From Gammaproteobacteria bacterium (GTDB taxonomy: Bacteria; Pseudomonadota; Gammaproteobacteria; Burkholderiales; Rhodocyclaceae), in NCBI GenBank assembly GCA_018828385.1, contig JAHJVE010000015.1, positions 1 through 64,000 of the forward strand: a stretch of 64,000 nt of DNA, given 5' to 3'. The position numbers were made by a program, and so were the translations under genes. Position 1 is the first letter of the stretch. Each line of letters begins with the position of its first letter. This document shows positions 1 to 8,261 of the stretch, piece by piece. Below the pieces are notes generated by a model. The model saw only the letters and a program-made list of their open reading frames with translations. It did not search any database and was not told the origin of the DNA.

Positions 1-2
1 GC

Positions 3-116
3 GAAAAGCAGCCGGTTACCGGCGACAAGTGCAAGGGCAACGCCAAGACCAAGGCCCTGATCGACTGCCTGCAGCCGGATCGTCGCGTTGATATCGAAGT
101 CATCGGCACCAAGTAA
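3..116 (+). CDS. OmpA-family outer membrane protein, C-terminal end (partial)
   Basis: This is the last 37 codons of a gene that begins before the window. The readable frame contains [23 protein letters not shown] and then TAA. The pattern of two cysteines, '[11 protein letters not shown]' and a terminal 'V(E/D)IEVIGTK' is typical of the peptidoglycan-binding OmpA-like C-terminal domain of betaproteobacterial OmpA porins, which link the outer membrane to the cell wall. The two cysteines (CKG and DCL) probably form the domain's disulfide. A strong terminator follows directly, so the gene probably ends its own transcript. The family call comes from the tail only. Confidence 0.75.
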   Translation, partial: EKQPVTGDKCKGNAKTKALIDCLQPDRRVDIEVIGTK

Positions 117-137
117 TTCGCCGTCGCTTCAATGAAA

Positions 138-162
138 GCCCTGCTTCGGCAGGGTTTTTTTT
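138..162 (+). terminator. Rho-independent terminator after the OmpA-like gene
   Basis: GCCCTGC, a TTCG tetraloop and GCAGGGT are followed by a run of eight T. It lies 22 bases after the OmpA-like stop codon and 17 bases before the next gene. Confidence 0.9.
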
Positions 163-178
163 CGCACAAGGAATCACC

Positions 179-2365
179 ATGCCGATGCGCCGCCGGGTTT
201 CCGTTTTTATTTTTGCCCTGTTTTTCCAGTCGACCGTAGCCTTCGCCGCCGATGCCGCCCGGCCGCGCATCGGCCTCGTGCTGGGCGGCGGCGGGGCGCG
301 CGGGGCGGCGCATATCGGCGTGCTCGAGGTTTTGCAGAAGTTGCGCGTGCCGATCGATTGCGTCGCCGGGACGAGCATGGGGGCGCTGGTCGCCGGGGCC
401 TGGGCGGCCGGCATGTCGCCGGAAAAAATGCGCGAGGCGCTGGCCGCGGCGGACTGGTCCGACATGTTCGTCGACAACCCCGAATATGCCGAGATGAGCT
501 ACCGCAACAAACTGGTTTCGCGCAGCTACCTGCCTGGTTCGGAGAGCGGCGTCTCGGCCAACGGCGTGGCCTACCAGGGCGGCGTCGTGGCCGGCCAGAA
601 GATCAAGCTGTTCTTCAACCAGCTGGTGCGGGCCAATCAGGGCGAACGCAATATCGAGGATTTGCCGCTGCCGCTGTCCATCGTCGCCACCGATATCGGC
701 ACCGGCGAGCGCGTGGTTTTCCGCGATGGCGCGCTGACCACGGCGATGCGGGCGAGCATGTCGGTCCCCGGCCTGCTCGCCCCGGTCGATCATCAGGGGC
801 GCAAGCTGGTCGATGGCGGCCTCGTCGATAACCTGCCGATCGGCGAAGTCCGCGAACGCTGCCGGGCCGATGTGGTGATCGCCGTCAATGTCGGCTCGCC
901 GCTGCTCAAGGCCGAGGAGGTCGGCTCGCTGCTCACCGTCTCGGCGCAGATGGTCGGCATTTTGACCGAGCAGAATGTCAGCCGCTCGCTGGCCACGCTC
1001 CGGCCGGGCGACATCTACATTCAGCCCGAACTCAACGGCATCACCGCCGCCGATTTCTCGAAACATGCCGAGGCCGCCGCCAGCGGCCGTGCCGCCACCC
1101 AGGCCGCGGCGCCGAAACTGGCCCGTCTGGCCGCCAGCGAGCCGGCCTACGCTGCATGGTGGCAGGGCATCGAAGTCAGCCGGCGGACCTCGCCGCGCAT
1201 CGACGACATCGAGATTGTCGGGCTCAACCGGGTGAGTCCGCAGGCCATCGAGCGTCACCTCAGCGTGCAGCCCGGCGAGACCATCCGGCCGTCGGTCATC
1301 GGCCGCGACCTGTTGCGCATGTACGGCGACGGCTATTACGAGAGCGTCGATTACACCGTGCTCAGCCAGCGCGACCGCAACGTCCTGCGCATCATGCCGG
1401 TGGAAAAGCGCTGGGGGCCGGACTACGCCCGTTTCTCCATCAACCTGCAGGCCGACAACAGCCAGGGATCGACCTTCGGCCTGCGCGCCGCCTACCACCA
1501 GACCTGGCTCAACCCCCTCGGTGGCGAGCTGATCTATCACGGCGAGATCGGCACCGCCAACCGTCTCGGCATCAACTATTACCAGCCGCTCGACGCCCGT
1601 CAGCGTTTCTTCTTCGAAGGCACGGCCGGGGCCGGTCAGACGCGGCTCAACATCTACGAAGGCGACAAGCGCATCGCCCAGTACCGCGACAGCGAAACCG
1701 GCGTCGGCGCCCATCTTGGCGTCAATGTCGGCCTGCTCGGGCCGCTGCGCCTGGGCTGGGTGCACCGCCACCGCTACTTCGACCGCGATATCGGCGACCC
1801 CTCGCTGCCCCGGGCCGACAAGCGTTTTTCCGGCTGGAAGGCGAGCCTCGATTTCGACCAGTTCGACCGCATGTACTTTCCGACCCGGGGCTGGGCGGCG
1901 CAGCTTTCGTGGTTCGAATCGCCGGGCCAGAACTACGCCCGGGCCGAGGCCGATCTGCGCGGCGCCTATGCCTTCGGCGGCACGGTGGTCAACGCCCGGC
2001 TGCGCTACACCGGGTCGCCGCGCGGCGACCTGCCGATCTACGACGCCGGCACGCTGGGCGGTTTCCTCAACCTGACGGCCTTCGCCAGCAACCAGATCAT
2101 CGGCGACGACATCCGCTACCTCGGCCTGCGCGGCGAGCAGATCATCGGCCGCCTGCCGCTCGGCCTGCGCGGCGACATGCGCGTCGGCATCGCGCTCGAG
2201 GCGGCCAAGGTCGGCTCGCCCTACACCGAGTCGCAGCGCCGCGGCGTTCTCGATTCGACCGCGCTCTACGTTGGCGGTGAAACACCCTTCGGGCCGGCCT
2301 ACATCGGCCTCGGCTACTCGACGAGCGGCGCCTCCAACCTGTTCCTGTTCGTCGGTACGCCCTGA
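179..2365 (+). CDS. Patatin-like phospholipase with POTRA and Omp85-type barrel (PlpD-like, type Vd secretion)
   Basis: A 728-residue outer-membrane protein. Residues 1-24 form a signal peptide. A patatin domain follows, with the oxyanion loop GGGGARG at 36-42, the nucleophile motif GTSMG at 64-68 (Ser66) and the second catalytic residue Asp212 in DGG. A POTRA-like segment begins near residue 340 (IDDIEIVGLNRVSPQAIE), and the C-terminal ~320 residues look like a 16-stranded Omp85/BamA-type barrel. This is the layout of Pseudomonas PlpD, in which the barrel exports its own lipase. Whether the patatin domain is released or stays attached cannot be read from sequence. The ATG at 179 has AAGGA eight bases upstream. 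Codons 11-21 of the signal peptide contain a copy of the dispersed repeat. Confidence 0.88.
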   Translation: MPMRRRVSVFIFALFFQSTVAFAADAARPRIGLVLGGGGARGAAHIGVLEVLQKLRVPIDCVAGTSMGALVAGAWAAGMSPEKMREALAAADWSDMFVDNPEYAEMSYRNKLVSRSYLPGSESGVSANGVAYQGGVVAGQKIKLFFNQLVRANQGERNIEDLPLPLSIVATDIGTGERVVFRDGALTTAMRASMSVPGLLAPVDHQGRKLVDGGLVDNLPIGEVRERCRADVVIAVNVGSPLLKAEEVGSLLTVSAQMVGILTEQNVSRSLATLRPGDIYIQPELNGITAADFSKHAEAAASGRAATQAAAPKLARLAASEPAYAAWWQGIEVSRRTSPRIDDIEIVGLNRVSPQAIERHLSVQPGETIRPSVIGRDLLRMYGDGYYESVDYTVLSQRDRNVLRIMPVEKRWGPDYARFSINLQADNSQGSTFGLRAAYHQTWLNPLGGELIYHGEIGTANRLGINYYQPLDARQRFFFEGTAGAGQTRLNIYEGDKRIAQYRDSETGVGAHLGVNVGLLGPLRLGWVHRHRYFDRDIGDPSLPRADKRFSGWKASLDFDQFDRMYFPTRGWAAQLSWFESPGQNYARAEADLRGAYAFGGTVVNARLRYTGSPRGDLPIYDAGTLGGFLNLTAFASNQIIGDDIRYLGLRGEQIIGRLPLGLRGDMRVGIALEAAKVGSPYTESQRRGVLDSTALYVGGETPFGPAYIGLGYSTSGASNLFLFVGTP
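209..240 (+). repeat. Dispersed uptake-like element, copy 1 (variant core)
   Basis: A T-rich arm, GCC and TTTTTCC lead into the variant core AGTCGACCGTAG. It lies in the signal-peptide coding region of the patatin gene and is read as F-F-Q-S-T-V-A. It differs from the consensus core at two positions. Confidence 0.55.
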
Positions 2366-2414
2366 GCAAAAACAGGTGGCATACTGACGCCCTGATTTTT
2401 TGGGAGAAGAGAAG

Positions 2415-3074
2415 ATGACATCACGTTTCCTGAAGTTCGCCGCGTTCGCCGTTTCCGGCCTGCTCTGGGCCGGCCTCGCCCTGGCCCAGGTCAACATCAA
2501 CAACGCCACCCGCGAACAACTGGACGGCCTGAAAGGCATCGGTCCGGTGCGCGCCCAGGCCATCCTTGATTACCGCCGGAAAAACGGCCCGTTCAAATCG
2601 GTCGACGATCTCCAGAACGTACCCGGCATCGGCCCGGCCACTGTCAAGGAATTGCGCCGCGACGTCATCGTCAGCGGCGCTTCGCGCGCACCCGCGGCAA
2701 TACCGGCCCCGCGCCAGGAAGCCGCCCGGCCGACGCTTCGCCCGGCGACGCCTGCTGCCCGACCGGCTGCGCCGAACATGCCGGCCAAGCCGGCGCCCGA
2801 AGCCAAGGCAAAACCCGCGATGCCGGCCGCCCCGGCACCGGCCCGACCGCAGGCTGCTCCTGCCAGCCCGGCCATGCCCAGCGCCAAACCGGCAGCGCCG
2901 GCCCGGCCGGCCGGGCCGGCTGTAGTCAAGCCCGCCGCTGCTCCGGCCAAACCGGCGATACCGGGCGCCGCCCCGACCAAGCCAGCGGCACCCGCGGCCA
3001 AACCGGCAAGCCCCGTGGCCAAACCGGCCGGTCCGGCGATGCCTGCCAGGCCGGCACAGCCTGCCGCTAACTGA
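2415..3074 (+). CDS. ComEA-like helix-hairpin-helix DNA-binding protein with Pro/Ala-rich tail
   Basis: A 219-residue exported protein. A signal peptide ends at LALAQ (residue ~25). A ComEA-type double helix-hairpin-helix domain follows (~26-85), with NNATREQLDGLKGIGP and a second hairpin NVPGIGPATVKEL. This domain binds double-stranded DNA non-specifically in the periplasm and is needed for DNA uptake during transformation. Residues ~92-219 are a low-complexity tail made almost entirely of Pro, Ala and Lys, much longer than in usual ComEA proteins of about 90-120 residues. The start at 2415 is chosen over an in-frame ATG at 2400 because GGAGAAGAG lies just before it. Many betaproteobacteria carry such genes singly, so competence is plausible but not proven. 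Confidence 0.85.
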   Translation: MTSRFLKFAAFAVSGLLWAGLALAQVNINNATREQLDGLKGIGPVRAQAILDYRRKNGPFKSVDDLQNVPGIGPATVKELRRDVIVSGASRAPAAIPAPRQEAARPTLRPATPAARPAAPNMPAKPAPEAKAKPAMPAAPAPARPQAAPASPAMPSAKPAAPARPAGPAVVKPAAAPAKPAIPGAAPTKPAAPAAKPASPVAKPAGPAMPARPAQPAAN

Positions 3075-3101
3075 CCGTAACGGCACGTTTTCGAGGCGGG
3101 T

Positions 3102-5771
3102 TTGAGCGATAGCCTTTACCTCTGCGCGACGACCCGTCTGGCGCAAACCCTGCGCGGCGAACTGCCGGCCGAGCAGGCGGTCTGGCGCACCCGGCACGCG
3201 CTGACGCTCGGCCAGTGGTTTGCCACGCTGGCCGACGAGGCGCTGCTCAGCGGCATCGCCGATTTGCCCGTGGGGCTCGACGCCTTCTCTGAACGCCTGC
3301 TCTGGGAAAAGGTCATTGCGGCCTCATTGACCGAAGCGGCGCCGCTGTTCGACATCCAGGGCATGGCCGCCTCGGCTGCCGAGGCGCAGGCCTTGGCCCG
3401 CGTCTGGAAAATCAAGGCGGGCGACGGCGAGCTGTCCGATGAGGCGAAACTCTTCATCGGCTGGCAGGCGGAATTCGCCAAACGTTGCCGGAGCAACGGC
3501 TGGATCGACCCGGCCGGCCTGCATCGGCAAGTCATCGAACTGATCGCGGACGGCCATTTCGCCCTGCCGGAAAGCGTCGCTTTCGTCGGCTTCGACCGCT
3601 ACACGCCGCTCGAACGCGACCTCATGGCGGCGCTGGCCGGGCGTGGAGTCAGTGTTCAAAATCAGCCAAATTTTCCGGTTGACCGTAGCAATCAGCAGGT
3701 TGTCGCCTGCGCCGATGGCGACGCCGAATGCGCCGCCGTGGTCGCCTGGGTGCAGGCGCAACTGGCGGCCAATCCGGCGTGCCGCCTCGGCGTCGTGGCG
3801 CCCGATCTGGCTGGCGTGCGCGACCGGCTGGAATTCCTGCTCGACGACGCGCTGCATCCGGCGCTGATTCGCCCTGATGCCGCCGAAGTGCCGCGCGCTT
3901 TCAATTTCTCGCTCGGCCGGGCGCTGGCCGATCTCCCGCTGATTCGCGTTGCCCTCGATTTGCTGGCCCTGGGTAGCGGCCGGGCCAAGATCGAGCAGAG
4001 TCGTCTTTCGGCCTTGCTGCTGTCTGGCGGCTGGTCGGCGGCCGAGGGCGAGGCCGATGGCCGGGCCCGGCTTGATGCCGCCCTGCGCCGCGACCTGCCG
4101 TATTTCACGACCTTGCCGGCCTTGCTGCGGCTGGCCGGGCGTTTGGCCGAGAAGGAGCCGCCGCTCTGCCCGCAAACGATGGCCGCATTCGATGCCTTTG
4201 TCACCGTGGCCAGTACGGCCAGCCGCAAGCTGCCGCCCGGGCAATGGTCGGGAATTTTCCGGGACTGCCTGAAAGCCGCCGGCTGGCCCGGTGACCGGCC
4301 GCTGTCCAGCCACGAATTTCAGGCCCGCCGCGCCTTCGGCGAAGTGCTCGATGGCTTCGGCCGGCTCGACGGCCTGCTCGGGCCGCTGACTTTTGCCGAA
4401 ACCGTGCGCCGCCTGTCGCAACTCTGCCGCCAGCGCCTGTTCCAGCCCGAAACGCGCGGCCGGCCGGCGATCCAGGTGCTCGGCGTGCTCGAAAGCGCCG
4501 GCCTCAATTTCGATGCGCTGTGGGTCATGGGAATGAACGACGACCTGTGGCCGCCGCCGCCGCGCCCCAATCCGCTGTTGCCGGCCGAGTTGCTGCGCGC
4601 CGCCGGGGCGGCGCACGCCAGCGCCGAGGTCGAGCTTGATTTCGCCCAGCGCGTCCATGCTCGGCTCGCCTGTTCGGCGCCGGAAGTGATCTTTTCTTTC
4701 GCGCAGGCCGACGGCAATCGCGTTCTGCGGCCGAGTCCGCTGATCGCCGGGATTCCGCTCGCTACCGATGCTTCGGCCGAGGTCGTGACGCTGGCCCGGC
4801 AAATGGCCGGCGAATCGACGACGGCGCTCGAACTGGTCGACGACGCCATGGCGCCGCCGGTCGGCGAGGGCGAAAAAGTCTCCGGCGGCAGCTGGGTCCT
4901 GCGCGCCCAGGCCATTTGCCCGGCCTGGGCCTACTTCCAGTACCGCCTCGGTGGCGAGGCGATGGACGAGCCGGTCGAAGGCCTCGATCCGGCGGCGCGC
5001 GGCACGCTCGTGCACGAGGCGCTCGAAGCTTTCTGGACGGCCGTAAAGTCATCCGATGCGCTGGCCGCCCTGAGCGAATCGAGCCGCCAGCAAGCCATCG
5101 CCGATGCCGTCACCCAGGCCCTGCAAACTTTCGAACTCGACCGCCGCATTACGCTGCCGGCGCGTTTCCGCGAACTAGAAGCGGCTCGACTGGCCAAGCT
5201 GATCGAAGTCTGGCTGCAGGTCGAAGCCAAACGTGGTCAGAGTTTCGACGTCATCGCTTGCGAAGCGCCGGCCGAAGTCGAGATCGAAGGCATCAAGGTC
5301 AAGATGATCGTCGACCGCATCGACCAACTGGCCGATGGCCGGCAGGTCATCATCGACTACAAGACCGGCGCTGCCATCGACACCAAAAACTGGGCCGAGC
5401 AGCGCATCACCGAGCCGCAACTGCCGATCTACGCCGCGCTGGTCAATGAAGACGTCGCCGCCGTCGTCTTCGCCAAGGTCCTCCTCGACAAGCCCGCCTT
5501 CGCCGGCGTCGCCGACGAAAAGGACATCCTGCCCGGCGTTCAGGGGATCGGCGACGACAAGCAGAAAATCTTCGATCCGGCCGAATTCCCCGACTGGATC
5601 GCCGTCATCACCCACTGGCGCGAACGGCTGCACGCCGTGGCCAAAGAGGTCAAGCAGGGCCGCGCCGGCGTTGTCTTCGCCGACGAAAAGGGGCTGCAAT
5701 ACTGCGAGGTCTTGCCGCTGCTGAGGTTGCCCGAACGGCGCCGTCTGCTGGCGGCTGCGCAGGCTGGCTAG
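3102..5771 (+). CDS. AddB-like PD-(D/E)XK nuclease / inactivated helicase (probable DNA repair protein)
   Basis: An 889-residue protein resembling AddB, the nuclease-recombination partner of AddA in double-strand-break resection. The N-terminal region has the superfamily-I-like fold signature but no Walker A lysine (LCATTRLAQTLRG), so ATPase activity is unlikely. The C-terminal third has the RecB-type nuclease: GTLVHEALEAFW (around residue 634), then VDRIDQL and IDYKTG, which supply the PD-(D/E)XK acidic and lysine residues. The iron-sulfur cysteines of classical AddB are not evident; only isolated cysteines are seen (CPAWAYF and QYCEV). The start is TTG with GAGGCGGG upstream. Its usual partner, the AddA-like gene, lies 2.5 kb downstream behind a sensor-kinase gene. 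Codons ~185-197 contain a dispersed repeat copy. Confidence 0.82.
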   Translation: MSDSLYLCATTRLAQTLRGELPAEQAVWRTRHALTLGQWFATLADEALLSGIADLPVGLDAFSERLLWEKVIAASLTEAAPLFDIQGMAASAAEAQALARVWKIKAGDGELSDEAKLFIGWQAEFAKRCRSNGWIDPAGLHRQVIELIADGHFALPESVAFVGFDRYTPLERDLMAALAGRGVSVQNQPNFPVDRSNQQVVACADGDAECAAVVAWVQAQLAANPACRLGVVAPDLAGVRDRLEFLLDDALHPALIRPDAAEVPRAFNFSLGRALADLPLIRVALDLLALGSGRAKIEQSRLSALLLSGGWSAAEGEADGRARLDAALRRDLPYFTTLPALLRLAGRLAEKEPPLCPQTMAAFDAFVTVASTASRKLPPGQWSGIFRDCLKAAGWPGDRPLSSHEFQARRAFGEVLDGFGRLDGLLGPLTFAETVRRLSQLCRQRLFQPETRGRPAIQVLGVLESAGLNFDALWVMGMNDDLWPPPPRPNPLLPAELLRAAGAAHASAEVELDFAQRVHARLACSAPEVIFSFAQADGNRVLRPSPLIAGIPLATDASAEVVTLARQMAGESTTALELVDDAMAPPVGEGEKVSGGSWVLRAQAICPAWAYFQYRLGGEAMDEPVEGLDPAARGTLVHEALEAFWTAVKSSDALAALSESSRQQAIADAVTQALQTFELDRRITLPARFRELEAARLAKLIEVWLQVEAKRGQSFDVIACEAPAEVEIEGIKVKMIVDRIDQLADGRQVIIDYKTGAAIDTKNWAEQRITEPQLPIYAALVNEDVAAVVFAKVLLDKPAFAGVADEKDILPGVQGIGDDKQKIFDPAEFPDWIAVITHWRERLHAVAKEVKQGRAGVVFADEKGLQYCEVLPLLRLPERRRLLAAAQAG
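3656..3692 (+). repeat. Dispersed uptake-like element, copy 2
   Basis: A perfect core GGTTGACCGTAG at 3677-3688, followed by CAAT and preceded by TCAGCCAAATTTTCC. It lies in frame inside the AddB-like gene and is read as P-N-F-P-V-D-R-S-N. Confidence 0.9.
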
Positions 5772-5890
5772 CAAGGGTTGGCGCTCAATCTAGTACGTTT
5801 GTTATAGGTCAACTCGTCCGCCTCGGGATGGGCGAAAAATAAGCTAAAGGGCTTTGCTTCACTCACCCTTTTGTATGGAGGTACCGCAAC

Positions 5891-8161
5891 GTGCCGCTAG
5901 ATTTCATCCCGCTCTTGCAACGTTTGAAGGGGTGGCGCTTGTCCGCTGTCGCGACGGTGGGTGTTGTCGTGATGGTGGAGCTTATCGTCTCGGCGATGGG
6001 GCTTCTGCTCAAGGGCACGGTGCCTTGGGATTATTTGCTGACCGGGGCTGTGGCGGCAACGCTGAGCGCGCCACCGGCGCTGGCCGTGGTCGGCTATCTG
6101 CTGGAAAAACTGGCCGAGCAGCAGCGGCTTGCCATGACACGCGATATTTCGAGCCTGGAAAGCCGTTTGATGACGGCGCTGCAGGCGGCCAGGATGGGGA
6201 GTTGGGAGCTGGATTTTGTCAATGGCTCCCTGAGTTACGCACCCTCGTTGCTGGCGACTCTGGGTATTCCGCGAGAGCCGCCGCCAATGACCTTGCAGAG
6301 CTGGCTGGCGACTGTTCATCCGGACGACCAGGCTGCGTTCCTGGCGGCCTATCAGGAAACGGTCAAAGTCGGCGGGGCGCCATTTTCTGTTGAGTATCGG
6401 GTCGGACTTGAAGGGGGCGGCTGGACCTGGATTCATTCCCGGTGGATGGTCGTCGAGCGCGATGCCAACGGGTGCGCGCTGCGCGGTGGCGGCATTTCGG
6501 TGAATATCAGCGAGCGCAAGCAGAACGAGTCCGAGCTCGATCAGTATCGACATCAACTTGAAGATCTGGTGCAAAAGCGGACGGCAGACCTGCGCGAAGT
6601 GCACCGCAAACTGCTCGACACCCAGTTCGCGATGAACAGCGTCGGCATCGGCATCCGGTGGAGCGACCTCGAAACCAAGCGCCTGATCGACGTCAATAGT
6701 TTCGCTGCAAAGATGCTTGGCTACTCGGTCGAGGAACTGCTTCAGCTACGAGTTGAGGATATTTATCCGCCGCAGGCCATGGCCGAGACCGAGCAGGCGG
6801 TGGCCGTGATCCGGAAGAAGGGGTGGTGCAAGCTCGAGACGCAGAACCGGGCAAGGAACGGTGCGCTGGTTCCTGTCGAAGTAACGCTGCATTACATCCC
6901 GGCCGATGATGGTCTGCCGCCCAGGCTGATCGCCTTCGTGCGCGACATAACCGAGCGCAAGCAGGCCGAGGCGGCACTCATCGCGGCCAAGGAGGCGGCC
7001 GAGGCAGCGAATGTGGCAAAAAGCGCCTTTCTCGCCAACATGTCTCACGAAATACGGACGCCGCTCAATGCTATCACCGGCATGGCCCACATCATCCGGC
7101 GTGCCGGGTTGCCGCCGGAGCAACTGGTCCGGCTGGAGAAGATCGACACGGCCGGGCACCATCTGCTCGGTATCGTCAACGCCGTGCTCGAACTGTCGAA
7201 GATCGAAGCCGGCAAGCTGAACATGGCTGACTATCCGCTCAATCCCGCCGACATCGCCGCCCGGGTGGTTGTCATGCTGCAGGACAAGGCCCTGGCCAAG
7301 AATATCCGGCTGATCGCCGACGCCGAAGAATTGCCGCCTTCCCTTCGCGGTGACGCGACCCACCTGCAACAAGCGCTGCTCAACTATGTGGCCAATGCCG
7401 TCAAATTCACCGACCACGGCGTCGTCGTTGTCCGCGTCAGGACCGTCGAAGAAAGCGATGATCACGCCGTCGTCTGCTTCGAGGTCGAAGATACCGGCAT
7501 CGGTATCGCGCCCGAAGCCGCCGCTCGCCTGTTTACGGCCTTCGAGCAGGCCGATAACTCGACGACCCGCAAATATGGCGGAACCGGCCTCGGCCTCGCC
7601 ATCACCCGCAAACTGGCGGAAATGATGGGCGGGGCGGCTGGCATGCGCAGTACGCCAGGCCTCGGCAGCGTTTTCTGGTTCACTGCCCGGCTCAAAAAGG
7701 GCGGGCATGAGCCAGATTTGCTGTTCGGTGCCGCCGGCGAGTCCGCCGAGGAGGTGCTGAGCCGGGATTTCCTGGGACGACGGATTCTGCTGGTCGAGGA
7801 CGAGCCAGTTAACCGCGAGGTGGCGAGCGCCATGCTGAATACGCTCGGACTCGTCGTCGACCTTGCCGTCGATGGCCGCGAAGCCGTGTCCAAGGCCGCC
7901 GCCGGGAATTACGACCTGATCCTCATGGACATGCAGATGCCCAATCTCAACGGCCTGGAGGCGACGCGGCAGATCCGGGCCCTGCCCGGCCGGGGCGATG
8001 TGCCTATCGTCGCGGTGACGGCCAACATCTTTGCCGAGGACAAGGCCAATTGTCTGGCCGCCGGCATGAATGACTTTCTCGCCAAGCCCAGCCCGCCGGC
8101 GCTGCTTTTTTCGACTGTTCTCAAGGCGCTGAAGAACGGTTCAGGCAACAGGGCGCATTAA
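5891..8161 (+). CDS. Hybrid sensor histidine kinase/response regulator with two PAS domains
   Basis: A 756-residue membrane kinase. Two hydrophobic segments (~20-42 and ~50-75) anchor the N terminus. Two PAS/PAC modules follow (~95-205 and ~240-355; the second ends in [12 protein letters not shown]). A HisKA domain carries the phospho-accepting His386 in [11 protein letters not shown]. The HATPase domain has a GTGLGLAI box, and a C-terminal receiver has Asp680 in LILMDMQMP. There is no output domain, so phosphotransfer presumably continues to an Hpt protein encoded elsewhere. The GTG start at 5891 has GGAGGT about eight bases upstream. It sits between the two AddAB-like genes without obvious functional relation. 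The ligand sensed by the PAS domains cannot be told. Confidence 0.92.
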   Translation: MPLDFIPLLQRLKGWRLSAVATVGVVVMVELIVSAMGLLLKGTVPWDYLLTGAVAATLSAPPALAVVGYLLEKLAEQQRLAMTRDISSLESRLMTALQAARMGSWELDFVNGSLSYAPSLLATLGIPREPPPMTLQSWLATVHPDDQAAFLAAYQETVKVGGAPFSVEYRVGLEGGGWTWIHSRWMVVERDANGCALRGGGISVNISERKQNESELDQYRHQLEDLVQKRTADLREVHRKLLDTQFAMNSVGIGIRWSDLETKRLIDVNSFAAKMLGYSVEELLQLRVEDIYPPQAMAETEQAVAVIRKKGWCKLETQNRARNGALVPVEVTLHYIPADDGLPPRLIAFVRDITERKQAEAALIAAKEAAEAANVAKSAFLANMSHEIRTPLNAITGMAHIIRRAGLPPEQLVRLEKIDTAGHHLLGIVNAVLELSKIEAGKLNMADYPLNPADIAARVVVMLQDKALAKNIRLIADAEELPPSLRGDATHLQQALLNYVANAVKFTDHGVVVVRVRTVEESDDHAVVCFEVEDTGIGIAPEAAARLFTAFEQADNSTTRKYGGTGLGLAITRKLAEMMGGAAGMRSTPGLGSVFWFTARLKKGGHEPDLLFGAAGESAEEVLSRDFLGRRILLVEDEPVNREVASAMLNTLGLVVDLAVDGREAVSKAAAGNYDLILMDMQMPNLNGLEATRQIRALPGRGDVPIVAVTANIFAEDKANCLAAGMNDFLAKPSPPALLFSTVLKALKNGSGNRAH

Positions 8162-8261
8162 CCGATGACCATGGCTTGAGCCGAAGCGCTGCCCGGCGTA
8201 GGATTTGCCGCCGCCGGGCACATTTGCCTGGCGGCCAACCTCCTCGGAAAGCTCCCTGCCT

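Noticed and set aside
2690-3070. Tandem Pro/Ala codon repeats as a possible mobile or CRISPR-like array
   Set aside because: The units are irregular, in frame and continuous with the ComEA-like protein; they are a low-complexity tail.
3324-5015. A 563-codon antisense frame over the AddB-like gene
   Set aside because: No motif, Arg/Gly-rich shadow; the sense gene has the nuclease motifs.
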